A stretch of DNA of 64,000 nucleotides from Brachybacterium phenoliresistens (GCF_000576425.1 NZ_KK070001.1:20499-84498); one strand, 5' to 3'. Shown: positions 28,591 through 37,564, numbered from the stretch's first letter. Notes: generated by a model not told the origin, from the sequence alone. Numbers and translations: made by a program.

Positions 28591-28652
28591 CGGGCGCCGC
28601 GCCCCGGGGCCGGCTGATCGCGGCCCGGGGCGTCGAGGCATCGGATCCCTCC

Positions 28653-28698
28653 TTGACAGGCCCGCCCCGCGGCCATACACTTAGTCATATGGCTAAGT
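28653..28698 (+). promoter_or_regulatory. Promoter and 20-bp operator of the ArsR-AHSA1 pair
   Basis: TTGACA (28653-28658), 17 bp, TACACT (28676-28681). Immediately overlapping is ACTTAGTCATATGGCTAAGT at 28679-28698, a 20-bp palindrome with only one mismatched pair. Its centre falls at the ATG (28689), so a bound ArsR dimer would cover the -10, the start site and the initiation codon of its own leaderless mRNA. The motif is directly visible; autorepression is inferred from the family. Confidence 0.75.
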
Positions 28699-29048
28699 AT
28701 TCCGGCGATCCCGACCCCGAGGTCGACCTCGACCGGATGTTCCATGCGCTGGCCGACGGGACCCGCCGGGCGATGGTCGCCCGGCTGGTCCACGGACCCG
28801 CCTCCGTGAGCGAGCTCGCCGAGCCCTTCGGCATGGCTCTGCCCACGGTGGTCCGTCATCTGCAGGTGCTCGAGGAGGCGCGGATCGTCTCCTCCGAGAA
28901 GGTGGGCCGGGTCCGCACCGTCCAGCTGATGCCCGATGCGATGGTCCCCGCGAACGCCTGGATCATGGCCCACCGCCGACCGCAGGAGAGCCGCCTGGAC
29001 CGTCTGGGCGAGCTCCTGGACCGGCACGACCCCGCCGAAGAGGATTGA
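28689..29048 (+). CDS. ArsR-family transcriptional regulator
   Basis: 119-residue winged-helix repressor (MFHALADGTRRAMVARLVHG, SVSELAEPFGMALPTVVRHLQVLEEA). It has no Cys-based metal site. It belongs to the branch paired with AHSA1/SRPBCC genes, and its partner starts 1 bp after its stop. The start codon lies in the middle of the operator. The repressor's ligand is unknown. Confidence 0.92.
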   Translation: MAKYSGDPDPEVDLDRMFHALADGTRRAMVARLVHGPASVSELAEPFGMALPTVVRHLQVLEEARIVSSEKVGRVRTVQLMPDAMVPANAWIMAHRRPQESRLDRLGELLDRHDPAEED

Positions 29049-29049
29049 C

Positions 29050-29541
29050 ATGACCCAGCACACCCAGACCCACGCCACCTTCGTCCTCGAGCGCCGGTAC
29101 CCCGTCCCCGTGGACCGGGTATGGGCGGCCTTCGCCGACCCGGAGATCAAGCGGACCTGGTTCGGCGGCGGCGAGTTCGTCGACGTCTCGCGCAGCGACG
29201 ACTTCCGCGTCGGCGGCACCTGGACCGACGACGGCCGCCCCGGCGAGGACGGGCCGATGTCCCGCTTCCGCGCCACCTACACCGACATCGTCGAGAACGC
29301 GCGGATCGTCTACAGCTACGACATGTGGCTGGACGACGCGCACGCCTCGACCTCGCTGTCCACCGTCGCCCTCGAGGCCGTCGACACCGCCGAGGGCCCG
29401 GCGACCCGCCTCACCTACACCGAGCAGGGCGTCCACCTCGACGGCGTGCACGGCCCCGGCCCCGAGGCCGCCGCCGGCCGCGAGGAGGGCACCGCCGGGC
29501 TGCTCGACGCCCTCGGGGCGACGCTCACCGCCGGCCGCTGA
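29050..29541 (+). CDS. SRPBCC / AHSA1-domain protein
   Basis: 163-residue START-like ligand-binding protein (FVLERRYPVPVDRVWAAFADPEIKRTWF; TYTEQGVHLDG near the end). AHSA1-type proteins are regularly co-transcribed with an ArsR gene, as here, and their biochemical role is generally unknown. The last 17 bp overlap the end of the convergent DUF1990 gene. Confidence 0.9.
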   Translation: MTQHTQTHATFVLERRYPVPVDRVWAAFADPEIKRTWFGGGEFVDVSRSDDFRVGGTWTDDGRPGEDGPMSRFRATYTDIVENARIVYSYDMWLDDAHASTSLSTVALEAVDTAEGPATRLTYTEQGVHLDGVHGPGPEAAAGREEGTAGLLDALGATLTAGR

Positions 29542-30061
29542 GCGAGCGCAGGTATCGCTGCGTGTAGAGGCGCTGCATGAGCAGCACCGCCGGGTACGCC
29601 GCCCGGAAGATCCAGCCGGCGGGCCGGGAGAAGGCCCGGATGCGCAGCCAGACGGAGCCGTCCGGGTCGTGCTCGACCAGGAACACCTCCTCGCCGCGCT
29701 CCGGATGCCCGGGCAGGGTGCCGTAGGCGAAGCCGCGCACGGCGGGCTCGCCGGCGCCGCCCTCCTCGTCGACCGTGTACACGACCCGGCACGGCACGTC
29801 CCGGGGCCACAGCGGAACGCGCATGAGAACCACGTCCCCCGCGGCGAGCGGACCCTCGTGCGGGGCCGCGACCTCGATGCCGGAGCGCCGCTGGATGCCC
29901 CAGCGGAGCGTCTCCTGCGCCGCGGCGCGCCAGGCGGCCTCGCCCCGGCCGATGCGCACCCGCCGTTCGACGGCCCGATAGCCGCGGGGCGGCCGCGACC
30001 GCAGATCGGCGCGGCGGGTCGCGCCGACCTCGGCGTACGTGAAGGTGTCCCCCGTGTGCAT
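29525..30061 (-). CDS. DUF1990 family protein
   Basis: 178-residue protein with the DUF1990 pattern (TYAEVGATR, PPRGYRAVERRVRIGRGEAAW, AYGTLPGHPERGEEVFLVEHD). The fold is thought to be lipid- or ligand-binding, function unknown. ATG at 30061. Its 3' end overlaps the convergent AHSA1 gene by 17 bp. Confidence 0.85.
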   Translation of the reverse strand: MHTGDTFTYAEVGATRRADLRSRPPRGYRAVERRVRIGRGEAAWRAAAQETLRWGIQRRSGIEVAAPHEGPLAAGDVVLMRVPLWPRDVPCRVVYTVDEEGGAGEPAVRGFAYGTLPGHPERGEEVFLVEHDPDGSVWLRIRAFSRPAGWIFRAAYPAVLLMQRLYTQRYLRSLSGRR

Positions 30062-30151
30062 CAGGCCATCGTGCCACCGTGCGCGGTGGCGGCGGTGCCG
30101 AGGGCGCGGTCCCGATAGGGTCGAGGCACCCCATCCCCAGGAGCTGCCGCC

Positions 30152-30406
30152 GTGGTCCTCAAGACCCTCGCCATCGGACTGATCGTGCTGCTGCTCGCGC
30201 TGCGGCTGCTGCGCGGCCGGCTGGGCAGCGCCCTGCTCGGCGTGTCCGAGCGGGTGATCGACCTGGTCTACATCGGTGCGCTCACGGTGACCCTGGGGAT
30301 CTCGATCGCCGCCGAGCAATGGCTGCTGGTGGCGATCTGCGCCGTGCTGCTCCTGCTGCGCGGGGTGGAGGCGCTGCGGGCCCGTCGGTCCCGGTCCCGC
30401 GCCTGA
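30152..30406 (+). CDS. Small hypothetical membrane protein
   Basis: 84 residues, GTG start with CAGGAG 8 nt upstream. Two hydrophobic segments (about residues 5-20 and 38-70) and an Arg-rich tail. Unrecognised. A TAGGGT hexamer at 30115-30120 may be its -10. Divergent from DUF1990. Confidence 0.6.
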   Translation: MVLKTLAIGLIVLLLALRLLRGRLGSALLGVSERVIDLVYIGALTVTLGISIAAEQWLLVAICAVLLLLRGVEALRARRSRSRA

Positions 30407-30460
30407 GCGGACCGCTCCGCCCGGCGGGGTCCGACGTTCCCGCGGGAACGCCGGATCCGA

Positions 30461-30874
30461 TCATCCCCGGGGGTCGGCGTCCTCCCGCGGCGGCGCCGGA
30501 GTCTCGTCGACGGGCCGCGATCCGCCGAGGCGCTCCCGGAGCCTGTCGCGGACGGCGCGGACCGCCTCGCGCCCCCGGTCCAGCTCGGCCCGGCGCTCGT
30601 CGATCACCGCGAGCTGCCCCTCGAGCACGGCCAGGCGCTGCGCGTCGCTCATCGTGTCCCAGTCCCGCAGCTGCGTGCGCATCTGCTCGAGGGAGAAGCC
30701 GGCGTTCCGGCCGGCGATGATCAGCTCGAGGCGGCGCACCGCCCCCGGGCCGTACTCCCGGTAGCCGTTGGCGCCGCGCGCGACCTGCCCGGGACTGAAC
30801 ATGTCCTCGCGCTCGTAGTGGCGGATCGCCGAGGGTGCCAGACCCGTGCGTCGGGACAGCTCGCCGATGCGCAT
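30461..30874 (-). CDS. MerR-family transcriptional regulator
   Basis: 137-residue MerR regulator. MRIGELSRRTGLAPSAIRHY then ANGYREYGPGAVRRLELI, followed by a dimerisation helix and a short charged tail with no metal-binding Cys, resembling organic-effector or redox MerR types. ATG at 30874. Divergent from the DUF998 gene across an 82-bp spacer that holds a textbook MerR operator. Confidence 0.9.
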   Translation of the reverse strand: MRIGELSRRTGLAPSAIRHYEREDMFSPGQVARGANGYREYGPGAVRRLELIIAGRNAGFSLEQMRTQLRDWDTMSDAQRLAVLEGQLAVIDERRAELDRGREAVRAVRDRLRERLGGSRPVDETPAPPREDADPRG

Positions 30875-30885
30875 GGCGTCCCCCC

Positions 30886-30916
30886 TTGACCTTGAAGCGG
30901 CTTCACACTTTACCGT
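30886..30916 (+). promoter_or_regulatory. MerR-type promoter: operator within a 19-bp spacer
   Basis: TTGACC (30886-30891) and TACCGT (30911-30916) are separated by 19 bp. TGAAGC-G-GCTTCA (30893-30905), a perfect inverted repeat, fills the spacer. Long spacers with a central dyad are the hallmark of promoters that MerR proteins untwist to activate. It faces the DUF998 gene. Confidence 0.7.
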
Positions 30917-30956
30917 CCAGGGAGTCAGCGCATCGTCGTCGCGAAGGAAGTCCTCC

Positions 30957-31577
30957 ATGTCCCCTGTGCTCCCGCTGGTCCCGTGGCTCGCCGCCGGCGC
31001 CGCCGCCCTGTTCGCGATCCGTCTGGTGCTGTTCGCGGCGCTCCACCTGGTCCCCGGCGGCGTCCATCCGGTGCGCCACGCGGTGAGCGACTACGCGGCA
31101 TCGCCGCAGCCGCGCACCCGGCGCCTGGCGACAGCGGCCTCCTGGTCGATGGCCGGGGCGTGGGTGGTGCTGGGCGCGGCGGTGCTGGCCGACTCCGCAG
31201 TCTCGGGCGCCATGGCGCAGCCCGGGCTCTGGATGCTCGTGCTGGGCGCGGTGCTGGCCCTGATGCCCCTGGTGCCCACGGATCTGCCCGATGCCCCGAC
31301 GACGCTGCGCGGGCGGGTGCATCTGCTGATGGCGATCGCCTGGTTCACGATCACCTACTCCGAGATCGGGCCGATGCGCCGCATGCTGGGCGGGTCCGCC
31401 CTCGCCGGCGCGGTCTCGGCGCTCGGGGCGATCGCCGCGGTGGGCCTGGCCGCGCTGATCATCTCCCGCCTGGTGCCGGCGCTGCGCACCCGCACCTTCG
31501 GGATCAGCGAGCGGGTGTTCATCCTCGCCGTGACCCTCGCGCCGCTGCTCCTGGCGATCGGCCTGGCGGCCGGCTGA
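30957..31577 (+). CDS. DUF998 membrane protein
   Basis: 206 residues with about six hydrophobic helices. The HAVSDYAASPQPRTRRLATAAS segment after helix 1 is the DUF998 signature. Function unknown. Probably the activation target of the divergent MerR regulator. Confidence 0.8.
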   Translation: MSPVLPLVPWLAAGAAALFAIRLVLFAALHLVPGGVHPVRHAVSDYAASPQPRTRRLATAASWSMAGAWVVLGAAVLADSAVSGAMAQPGLWMLVLGAVLALMPLVPTDLPDAPTTLRGRVHLLMAIAWFTITYSEIGPMRRMLGGSALAGAVSALGAIAAVGLAALIISRLVPALRTRTFGISERVFILAVTLAPLLLAIGLAAG

Positions 31578-31677
31578 TCGCCCGGCACCACGGCCGGGGC
31601 ACCCCGTGGCCAGCACCCCGATCCCGCGGCCCAGCGCCCCGGGGCGGCTCCTGCCGACCGGGACCCGGACCGACGGA

Positions 31678-31709
31678 AGAGGCCGCCTCCCTCACGGGAA
31701 GCGGCCTCT
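31678..31709. terminator. Two-part hairpin between DUF998 and tRNA-Ala
   Basis: Outer stem AGAGGCCGC / GCGGCCTCT (31678-31686, 31701-31709) with an inner TCCC/GGGA stem. It lies between convergent units and probably terminates the tRNA transcript, and possibly DUF998 as well. Confidence 0.65.
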
Positions 31710-31720
31710 GTCCTGCGCGG

Positions 31721-31793
31721 TGGAGACTAGGGGGGTCGAACCCCTGACCTGAAGCTTGCAAAGCTACCGCTCTACCAACTGAGCTAAGTCCCC
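31721..31793 (-). tRNA. tRNA-Ala (TGC)
   Basis: 73 nt, no encoded CCA. On the minus strand: acceptor GGGGACT pairs with AGTCTCC (one G-U), D-loop AGCTCAGTTGGTAGAGC, anticodon loop TTTGCAA giving anticodon TGC, and T-arm GGTTCGACC. All cloverleaf arms pair. Confidence 0.95.
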
Positions 31794-31840
31794 GTATCGA
31801 GTTGTGCGATCCCGGCGCACCCGGGGGTGCGGGCCTCGGA

Positions 31841-31999
31841 TCAGGAGGCGGGGATCTTCTCCGACTCGCCGGAGCCGGAGACCCTCTCGGCCTCGGCCCA
31901 GAGGTCGTTCTCGAGGCGGTCGGCCTCGACCTTCCTCCAGACAAGGAGACCGGCGACCGTGGTGCCGATCAGGACTGCTGCGAGCTTCACGAGCTTCAT
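31841..31999 (-). CDS. DLW-39 family small protein
   Basis: 52-residue protein in the gap between the two tRNA genes. A hydrophobic N-terminus (KLVKLAAVLIGTTVAGLLV) is followed by WRKVEADRLENDLWAEA, which includes the DLW motif that names this actinobacterial micro-protein family, and a Ser/Gly-rich tail. The minus-strand ATG at 31999 is preceded by GGAGG (GAGGATTCGAG region). The family is characteristically found near gyrA and the Ile/Ala tRNAs, and its function is unknown. Confidence 0.8.
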   Translation of the reverse strand: MKLVKLAAVLIGTTVAGLLVWRKVEADRLENDLWAEAERVSGSGESEKIPAS

Positions 32000-32023
32000 C
32001 TCGAATCCTCCGATACCTCGAAG

Positions 32024-32097
32024 TGGGCCTAACTGGACTTGAACCAGTGACCTCTGTCTTATCAGGACAGCGCTCTAACCGACTGAGCTATAGGCCC
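32024..32097 (-). tRNA. tRNA-Ile (GAT)
   Basis: 74 nt, no encoded CCA. Minus strand: GGGCCTA pairs with TAGGCCC, D-arm AGCTCAGTCGGTTAGAGC, anticodon loop CTGATAA giving GAT, T-arm CTGGTTCAAGTCCAG. Confidence 0.96.
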
Positions 32098-32211
32098 GTG
32101 CGACGTCGATCCCGCTCTCGCGGAACCTCTGCCGACGCACAACTGTACAGCCGGGGCGGGATCGGAGCCAACTCGGGGTGCGCGACTGTCCCGCAGGTCA
32201 CAGAGCAGCGG

Positions 32212-33063
32212 TCAGAGCCCGTCCGCGTCGTGCCAGAGGTTCTGCCATCGCCAGTCGATGGGGTCGCCGGCGCGCTGGTACCGGATGTCCGTGGACAGCC
32301 GCAGGGTCCCCGTCCCGTCGACGTTGTCGAGGGCGGCATGGATGATGTGCGCCGAGTGCACGACCACGTCACCGGCGGCGTAGTCGGTCACCAGCCAGCG
32401 GGCGTCGTGCTCCTCCGCGAGGGCGGGGAGATCCGCCGTGATCGAGGCCGCCGGGCGCCGCAGCCGCCCCTGCGCCTCCTCGCGCAGCACGCGGCGGTGG
32501 CTGCCCTCGAGATAGGTGAGACCGCCCCGCTGCCGCGGACAGTCCCCGAGGGGGATCCACAGGGAGAGCACCCGATCGGTCCCCTCCCGCAGGTAGACCA
32601 GGTCGTAGTGCGCCTGCGTCGCCGTGCCGATCCCGGACTCGCCGGGGCGGGTGTGCCGGATGATCCGGCGCCGATGCAGGTGGACGCGATCCCCGAGCAG
32701 CCAGGCGAACCAGTTCCGGATCCGCGGCAGCGTGCACAGGCGCTCGTACTGCGCCGAGGGCACGATCTCCTCGAACAGCCGGCGGCGCAGCAGGGCCCGG
32801 TCGATCTCCTCGCCGGCGTCGATCCCCGCGGGAGCCCGGTCATCGTCCGGGACCAGGCCCGTGCCGCGCATCGCGGAGAAGTAGAAGCGACGGAAGTCGA
32901 GGACCTCCCGGGCGGGGAGGTGTCCGGGCAGGTACAGATACCCGTCCCGTCGCAGGCGGTGCCAGAGGGCGTCCCGGTCCTGGCGTTCGTCCGCCGGCAC
33001 CGGCTCCAGCGGGCCCAGCCGCTCCGGTCGCTCGTCGAGGACATATCCGTTCGAGGTGAGCAT
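32212..33063 (-). CDS. Phytanoyl-CoA dioxygenase (PhyH) family protein
   Basis: 283-residue Fe(II)/2-oxoglutarate oxygenase. The metal triad is visible as HYD (AHYDLVYL) and a distal His in the HSAHIIHAAL segment, followed by RLSTDIRY with the 2-oxoglutarate-binding Arg. ATG at 33063 has GGAGG 8 nt upstream. Divergent from an AraC regulator that probably controls it. The pair sits between DUF3566 and the tRNAs, where related genomes usually have nothing, so it looks acquired. Substrate unknown; members hydroxylate small metabolites such as amino acids or lipids. Confidence 0.85.
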   Translation of the reverse strand: MLTSNGYVLDERPERLGPLEPVPADERQDRDALWHRLRRDGYLYLPGHLPAREVLDFRRFYFSAMRGTGLVPDDDRAPAGIDAGEEIDRALLRRRLFEEIVPSAQYERLCTLPRIRNWFAWLLGDRVHLHRRRIIRHTRPGESGIGTATQAHYDLVYLREGTDRVLSLWIPLGDCPRQRGGLTYLEGSHRRVLREEAQGRLRRPAASITADLPALAEEHDARWLVTDYAAGDVVVHSAHIIHAALDNVDGTGTLRLSTDIRYQRAGDPIDWRWQNLWHDADGL

Positions 33064-33138
33064 GCATCCAGCCTCCGCGCCGCCGACGGGCATGTCCCGG
33101 ACTTCTCGCGACAGAGGACCAGGACTATCCTCACGGGC

Positions 33139-33999
33139 ATGCCGCAGCCCGAGACCAGGCCGTGGGCGCACTACGCCCCGATATCGCACATCCTGCGCGA
33201 TTCCGGTCTGTGCTGCCTGGGTGCCGGGGAGCAGCAGGGCACCCCCGCGCCGGTGCGGCGCCGCGTGCTCGGCCACCACGCGATCCTCGTCATCACCGCG
33301 GGGACGGGCCGCTTCGAGGACGCCGCGGGGAGCCACCGGATCAACGGCCCGTCCTGGCTGTGGCTGGATGCCGGCCGATGGCACAGCTACCGCCCCGATC
33401 CGGCCGGCTGGAGCGAGCACTGGGTCCTCCTGGACGGGATCGGTGCTCGGGCCTATCGCCCGGCCGTGCGCGGCCCCGGAGACGCCGTGGTCCGGCCGCT
33501 GCGGATGCCCGAGGGGCAGGTCGGGACCGTGTTCGAGCAGCTGCGCTCCGCGACCGGCTCCCCGGGTCGCACGGCCGCGCTGCGGGCCTCGGCCCTGGTG
33601 CACCGCCTCCTCGGGGAGCTGCTGCCCGCCGACGGGGACGATGCCGCGGCCTCCGTGGTGGACGAGGTGGTGCGATCGGCGGCCGAGCACCTCACGGTCC
33701 TGCAGCGGGCCGCGCGCGCCGGGATCAGCCCTGCGCAGCTGCGCGAGGAGATCCACGGGCGCACCGGGATGACGCCGCACGAGCTGGTCCTGGCCGTGCG
33801 GCTGCGCAGCGCCCAATCTCTCCTGGCGGGCACCGATCTGAGCATCACCCGGGTCGCCGCGGACGTCGGCTTCGAGGACGCCTCGTACTTCGCCCGTCTG
33901 TTCCGCCGTCCCATCGGCCTGACGCCGCGGGAGTTCCGGGCGCAGCACCGCCGTCCGGACGTGCCGCCGGACCCCGCGCCGGGGACGCCCTCGCCCTGA
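33139..33999 (+). CDS. AraC-family transcriptional regulator
   Basis: 286-residue regulator with an N-terminal cupin-like sensor (HHAILVITAGTGRFEDAAG, WLWLDAGRWHSYRP). The C-terminal double helix-turn-helix is ITRVAADVGFEDASYFARLF then FRRPIGLTPREFR. TATCCT (33126-33131) is 7 nt before the ATG, suggesting a leaderless transcript. Divergent from the PhyH gene over 75 bp. Confidence 0.9.
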   Translation: MPQPETRPWAHYAPISHILRDSGLCCLGAGEQQGTPAPVRRRVLGHHAILVITAGTGRFEDAAGSHRINGPSWLWLDAGRWHSYRPDPAGWSEHWVLLDGIGARAYRPAVRGPGDAVVRPLRMPEGQVGTVFEQLRSATGSPGRTAALRASALVHRLLGELLPADGDDAAASVVDEVVRSAAEHLTVLQRAARAGISPAQLREEIHGRTGMTPHELVLAVRLRSAQSLLAGTDLSITRVAADVGFEDASYFARLFRRPIGLTPREFRAQHRRPDVPPDPAPGTPSP

Positions 34000-34034
34000 C
34001 GCGCATCACGGCAGCTCGGCATCGGGCCGGAACG

Positions 34035-34070
34035 GCAGCGGGCCCCGTGGATGTCCACGGGGCCCGCTGC
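34035..34070. terminator. Perfect 16-bp hairpin between AraC and DUF3566
   Basis: GCAGCGGGCCCCGTGG / CCACGGGGCCCGCTGC with loop ATGT, between convergent genes. Likely bidirectional terminator, closing the gyrA-DUF3566 transcript on one side and AraC on the other. Confidence 0.8.
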
Positions 34071-34085
34071 GCGACGACGAGGTTC

Positions 34086-34613
34086 TCAGTCGTCGGTGAA
34101 GGTCATGGTCAGGCCGCCCAGCAGCGCCGCCACGATGTTGTAGAGGAACGCCAGCAGCGTGCCCAGGGCGGTGATGATGACGACGTTGACCGCCGCGATC
34201 ACCGTGCCGTAGCTGACGAACTTGGAGAAGGTGAAGAACTCCATGAACGGCAGCGGATCGCCGCCGGTGAGGTCGCGGCCCAGGCTGTCGATCGAGGCCC
34301 AGATGCCCATGGCGTTGACGATGTTCCACAGCAGGATGATCGCCACCACCGTCGCGATGCCGATCGCGATCGCGATGAGGAAGCTGAGCTTCATCACCGA
34401 GAACGGGTCCACGCTGGACAGGGTCAGTCGGACGCGGCGCACCACCCGGGCGTCGGCGTCGTCCGCGGCCGCCTTCTTGGCGGGGCTGCGGCTCGAGCCC
34501 TTGGACGCGTCGCCCGATCCCTGAAGGGACTCGCCCGTCCCCTCCGCCGGGGAGGCGGCGGACGGCGCCGCCTCGGCCTCCGGCGTCGAGGTCTGCTGAT
34601 CATTGCTCGCCAC
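34086..34613 (-). CDS. DUF3566 membrane protein
   Basis: 175 residues. A disordered Ala/Ser/Glu-rich head of about 55 residues is followed by RRVRLTLSSVDPFSVMKLSFL, the conserved opening of DUF3566. Two membrane helices then lie near 80-100 and 135-160. Always found just after gyrA in actinobacteria (Rv0007-like), function unknown. GTG at 34613, 3 bp after the gyrA stop, so it is co-transcribed with gyrA. Confidence 0.92.
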   Translation of the reverse strand: MASNDQQTSTPEAEAAPSAASPAEGTGESLQGSGDASKGSSRSPAKKAAADDADARVVRRVRLTLSSVDPFSVMKLSFLIAIAIGIATVVAIILLWNIVNAMGIWASIDSLGRDLTGGDPLPFMEFFTFSKFVSYGTVIAAVNVVIITALGTLLAFLYNIVAALLGGLTMTFTDD

Positions 34614-34616
34614 GGG

Positions 34617-37484
34617 TCACTCCTCGGGATCTTCGTCGCCTGCGCGCAGGGCGTCGGACTCGTCAGAGCCTAGAGCATCGGCCTGGTCATCCGGCGCCTG
34701 TGCTCCCCCGGCGTCCGGCGCCTCGTCGATGGCGCCCTGCTCCTCCACGCTACCGCCCGGCTCCTGGGAGCCCGGCGCCGGCGCGCCCTCGGGGCTGCCG
34801 TCGCCGGCGCCCTCGGCCTCGTCCTCGTCGACCTCCGACTCGGCCGAGGTGGTCACGAGCATGATGCGGTCGCCCTTGTCGGGCTTGGCGAAGATGACGC
34901 CCATGGTGGTGCGGCCCTTGGCCGGGACCTCGGCGACCTTCGAGCGGACCACCTTGCCCTTCTCCATCACCACGAGCAGCTCGTCGGACTCGGTGACCAC
35001 GGCCGCGCCCACCAGGTGGCCGCGGTCGTCGGGCAGCTTGGCCACGCGGATGCCGAGGCCTCCGCGGCCCTGCAGGCGGTACTCGTCGATCGGGGAGCGC
35101 TTGGCGTAGCCGCCGTCGGTCACGGTCACCACGAAGGTGTCGGGACGGACCACGTCCAGGGCCAGCACCTCGTCGTCGCCGCGGAACTTCATGCCGGTGA
35201 CGCCGCTGGTGGCGCGGCCCATCGGCCGCAGGACCGCGTCCTCCGCGGGGAAGCGGACGGACTGCCCGCCGGTGGAGACCAGCAGCAGGTGGTCGTCGCT
35301 GTTGACCACGCGGGCGCCGACCACCTCGTCGGTGCGCAGCCCCTCGGGGCCCTGCACCTCGCGCAGGTTGATGGCGATGATGCCGCCCTGGCGGCTGGAG
35401 TCGAAGGCCGTCAGCGGCGTCTTCTTGACCAGGCCGGACTTCGTGGCCAGCACCAGGTACTCGGCGTCCTCGTAGGAGGAGATCGCCAGCACCGAGGCGA
35501 TGCCCTCGTCGGGCTGGAAGGCCATCAGGTTCGCCACGTGCTGGCCCTTGGCGTCGCGCGGCGCCTCGGGGATCTCGTAGCCCTTGGCCCGGTAGACGCG
35601 CCCGGCGGTGGTGAAGAACAGCAGCCACTGATGGGTGGTGGTGGTGAAGAAGTGCTCGACCACGTCGTCGGCGCGCAGCGTCGCCCCGCGCACGCCCTTG
35701 CCGCCGCGCTTCTGCGCCCGGTACTGGTCGGTGCGGGTGCGCTTGACGTAGCCGCCGCGGGTGATCGTGACGACCACGTCCTCCTCGGGGATCAGGTCCT
35801 CCATCGACATGTCGCTGTCGAAGGGGAGGATCTGGGTGCGCCGGTCGTCGCCGAAGCGGTCGACGATCTCGGCGAGCTCCTCGGAGACGATCTCGCGCTG
35901 GCGCTGCGGGGAGGCGAGGATCGCGGTGTACTCGATGATCAGCGCCTCGAGCCGGTCGTGCTCCTCGATGATCTTCTGGCGCTCCAGGGCGGCCAGGCGG
36001 CGCAGCTGCATCGACAGGATGGCGTTGGCCTGGATCTCGTCGATCTCCAGCAGCTTCATCAGGCCGGTGCGCGCCTCGTCGGCATCGGGAGAGCGGCGGA
36101 TCAGGGCGATGACCTCGTCCAGGGCGTCCAGGGCCTTGAGGTAGCCGCGGTAGACGTGGATCTGGCGCTCGGCCTCGGCGAGCAGGTACTGGGTGCGCCG
36201 CACGATCACGGTGATCTGGTGCTTGGTCCACTCGCGCACGAAGGAGTCGATCGACAGGGTGCGCGGCACCCCGTTGACCAGCGCCAGCATGTTCGCGGAG
36301 AAGTTCTCCTGCAGCGAGGTGTGCTTGTACAGGTTGTTCAGCACGACCTTGGCGACGGCGTCGCGCTTGAGGGTGAGGACCAGGCGCTGGCCGGTGCGGC
36401 CGGAGGTCTCGTCGTTGATGTCGGCGATGCCCTGCAGCTTGCCGAGCTTGACGAGCTCGGCGATCTTCCGGGCGAGGGTGTCGGGGTTGACCTGGTAGGG
36501 CAGCTCGGTGATCACCAGCGCCATGCGCCCGTTGATCTCCTCGGTGGAGACGACCGCGCGCTGGGTGATCGAGCCGCGCCCGGTGCGGTACGCCTCCTCG
36601 ATGCCCTTGGTGCCCACGATGGTCGCGCCCGAGGGGAAGTCGGGGCCCTTGATGCGCGCCAGGCACGCGTCGAGCAGCTCCTCCTTGGTGGCCTCGTAGT
36701 TGGTCAGCAGCCACTGCACGGCGTCGGCGACCTCGCGCAGGTTGTGCGGGGGGATGTTGGTGGCCATGCCCACCGCGATGCCGGCCGAGCCGTTGCACAG
36801 CAGGTTCGGGAAGCGGGCGGGCAGGATCTCCGGCTCCTGGAGGGTGCCGTCGTAGTTGTCCCGCATGTCGACGGTGTTCTTGTCGATGTCGCGGACCAGC
36901 TCCAGGGCCAGCGGCGCCATCTTGCACTCGGTGTACCGCGCGGCGGCGGCGCCGTCGTCGCCGGCCGAGCCGAAGTTGCCCTGCCCGAGGATCAGCGGGT
37001 AGCGCATGTTCCACGGCTGCACCAGACGCACCATGGCGTCGTAGATCGCGGAGTCGCCGTGGGGGTGGTACCCGCCCATGACCTCGCCGACGACCTTCGC
37101 GCACTTGGAGAAGGAGCGGTCGGGGCGGTAGCCGCCGTCGTACATCGCATAGGTGATGCGGCGGTGCACGGGCTTGAGGCCGTCGCGGACGTCCGGCAGG
37201 GCGCGGTCCACGATCACGCTCATGGCGTAGTCGAGGAAGGAGCGCTGCATCTCGTGGTTGAGGTCGACCTGCGTGATGAGGTCGCCCTCGCCCTCGTCGA
37301 GGGGGTCGACCAGGGTCACGGTGCGGTGCTCGGCGTCGGCGGCGCTGACCTCGTGGCCGCCGGCGGGCGCGCTGTCGGGGCCGACGGGGGCGCCGGAGCC
37401 GGTGGCGTCCAGGGCGGGGTCGGGCAGGTCGCCGGGCAGGTCCTCCTGGCCGGGGTTCTCGGGGGTCTGGGGGGTGTCGCTCAT
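34617..37484 (-). CDS. gyrA: DNA gyrase subunit A
   Basis: 955 residues, longer than usual because of an acidic/Pro-rich head of about 60 residues and a disordered acidic tail of about 100. Active-site Tyr184 is in [10 protein letters not shown]. The quinolone-determining region reads GDSAIYD, with Ser145 and Asp149 at the E. coli 83 and 87 positions, so no common resistance substitution is present. The GyrA box QKRGGKG lies at the start of the C-terminal beta-pinwheel. Introduces negative supercoils with GyrB; follows gyrB by 80 bp. Confidence 0.98.
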   Translation of the reverse strand: MSDTPQTPENPGQEDLPGDLPDPALDATGSGAPVGPDSAPAGGHEVSAADAEHRTVTLVDPLDEGEGDLITQVDLNHEMQRSFLDYAMSVIVDRALPDVRDGLKPVHRRITYAMYDGGYRPDRSFSKCAKVVGEVMGGYHPHGDSAIYDAMVRLVQPWNMRYPLILGQGNFGSAGDDGAAAARYTECKMAPLALELVRDIDKNTVDMRDNYDGTLQEPEILPARFPNLLCNGSAGIAVGMATNIPPHNLREVADAVQWLLTNYEATKEELLDACLARIKGPDFPSGATIVGTKGIEEAYRTGRGSITQRAVVSTEEINGRMALVITELPYQVNPDTLARKIAELVKLGKLQGIADINDETSGRTGQRLVLTLKRDAVAKVVLNNLYKHTSLQENFSANMLALVNGVPRTLSIDSFVREWTKHQITVIVRRTQYLLAEAERQIHVYRGYLKALDALDEVIALIRRSPDADEARTGLMKLLEIDEIQANAILSMQLRRLAALERQKIIEEHDRLEALIIEYTAILASPQRQREIVSEELAEIVDRFGDDRRTQILPFDSDMSMEDLIPEEDVVVTITRGGYVKRTRTDQYRAQKRGGKGVRGATLRADDVVEHFFTTTTHQWLLFFTTAGRVYRAKGYEIPEAPRDAKGQHVANLMAFQPDEGIASVLAISSYEDAEYLVLATKSGLVKKTPLTAFDSSRQGGIIAINLREVQGPEGLRTDEVVGARVVNSDDHLLLVSTGGQSVRFPAEDAVLRPMGRATSGVTGMKFRGDDEVLALDVVRPDTFVVTVTDGGYAKRSPIDEYRLQGRGGLGIRVAKLPDDRGHLVGAAVVTESDELLVVMEKGKVVRSKVAEVPAKGRTTMGVIFAKPDKGDRIMLVTTSAESEVDEDEAEGAGDGSPEGAPAPGSQEPGGSVEEQGAIDEAPDAGGAQAPDDQADALGSDESDALRAGDEDPEE

Positions 37485-37564
37485 GCGGAGCCACCTTTCA
37501 CGCGAAGACGGAGGTCACGGGTGCACGTCTCGGGGCGGCCGGGCGGGGCCGCGCGCCGAGCAGG

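Noticed and set aside
32098..34085. Integrated element at tRNA-Ile
   Set aside because: No integrase, and no repeated copy of the tRNA 3' end on the far side of the PhyH/AraC pair.
37494..37507. CTTTCACGCGAAGA in the gyrB-gyrA gap as another parS
   Set aside because: Only 10 of 14 positions match the parS core, well below the 12-13 seen in the array.
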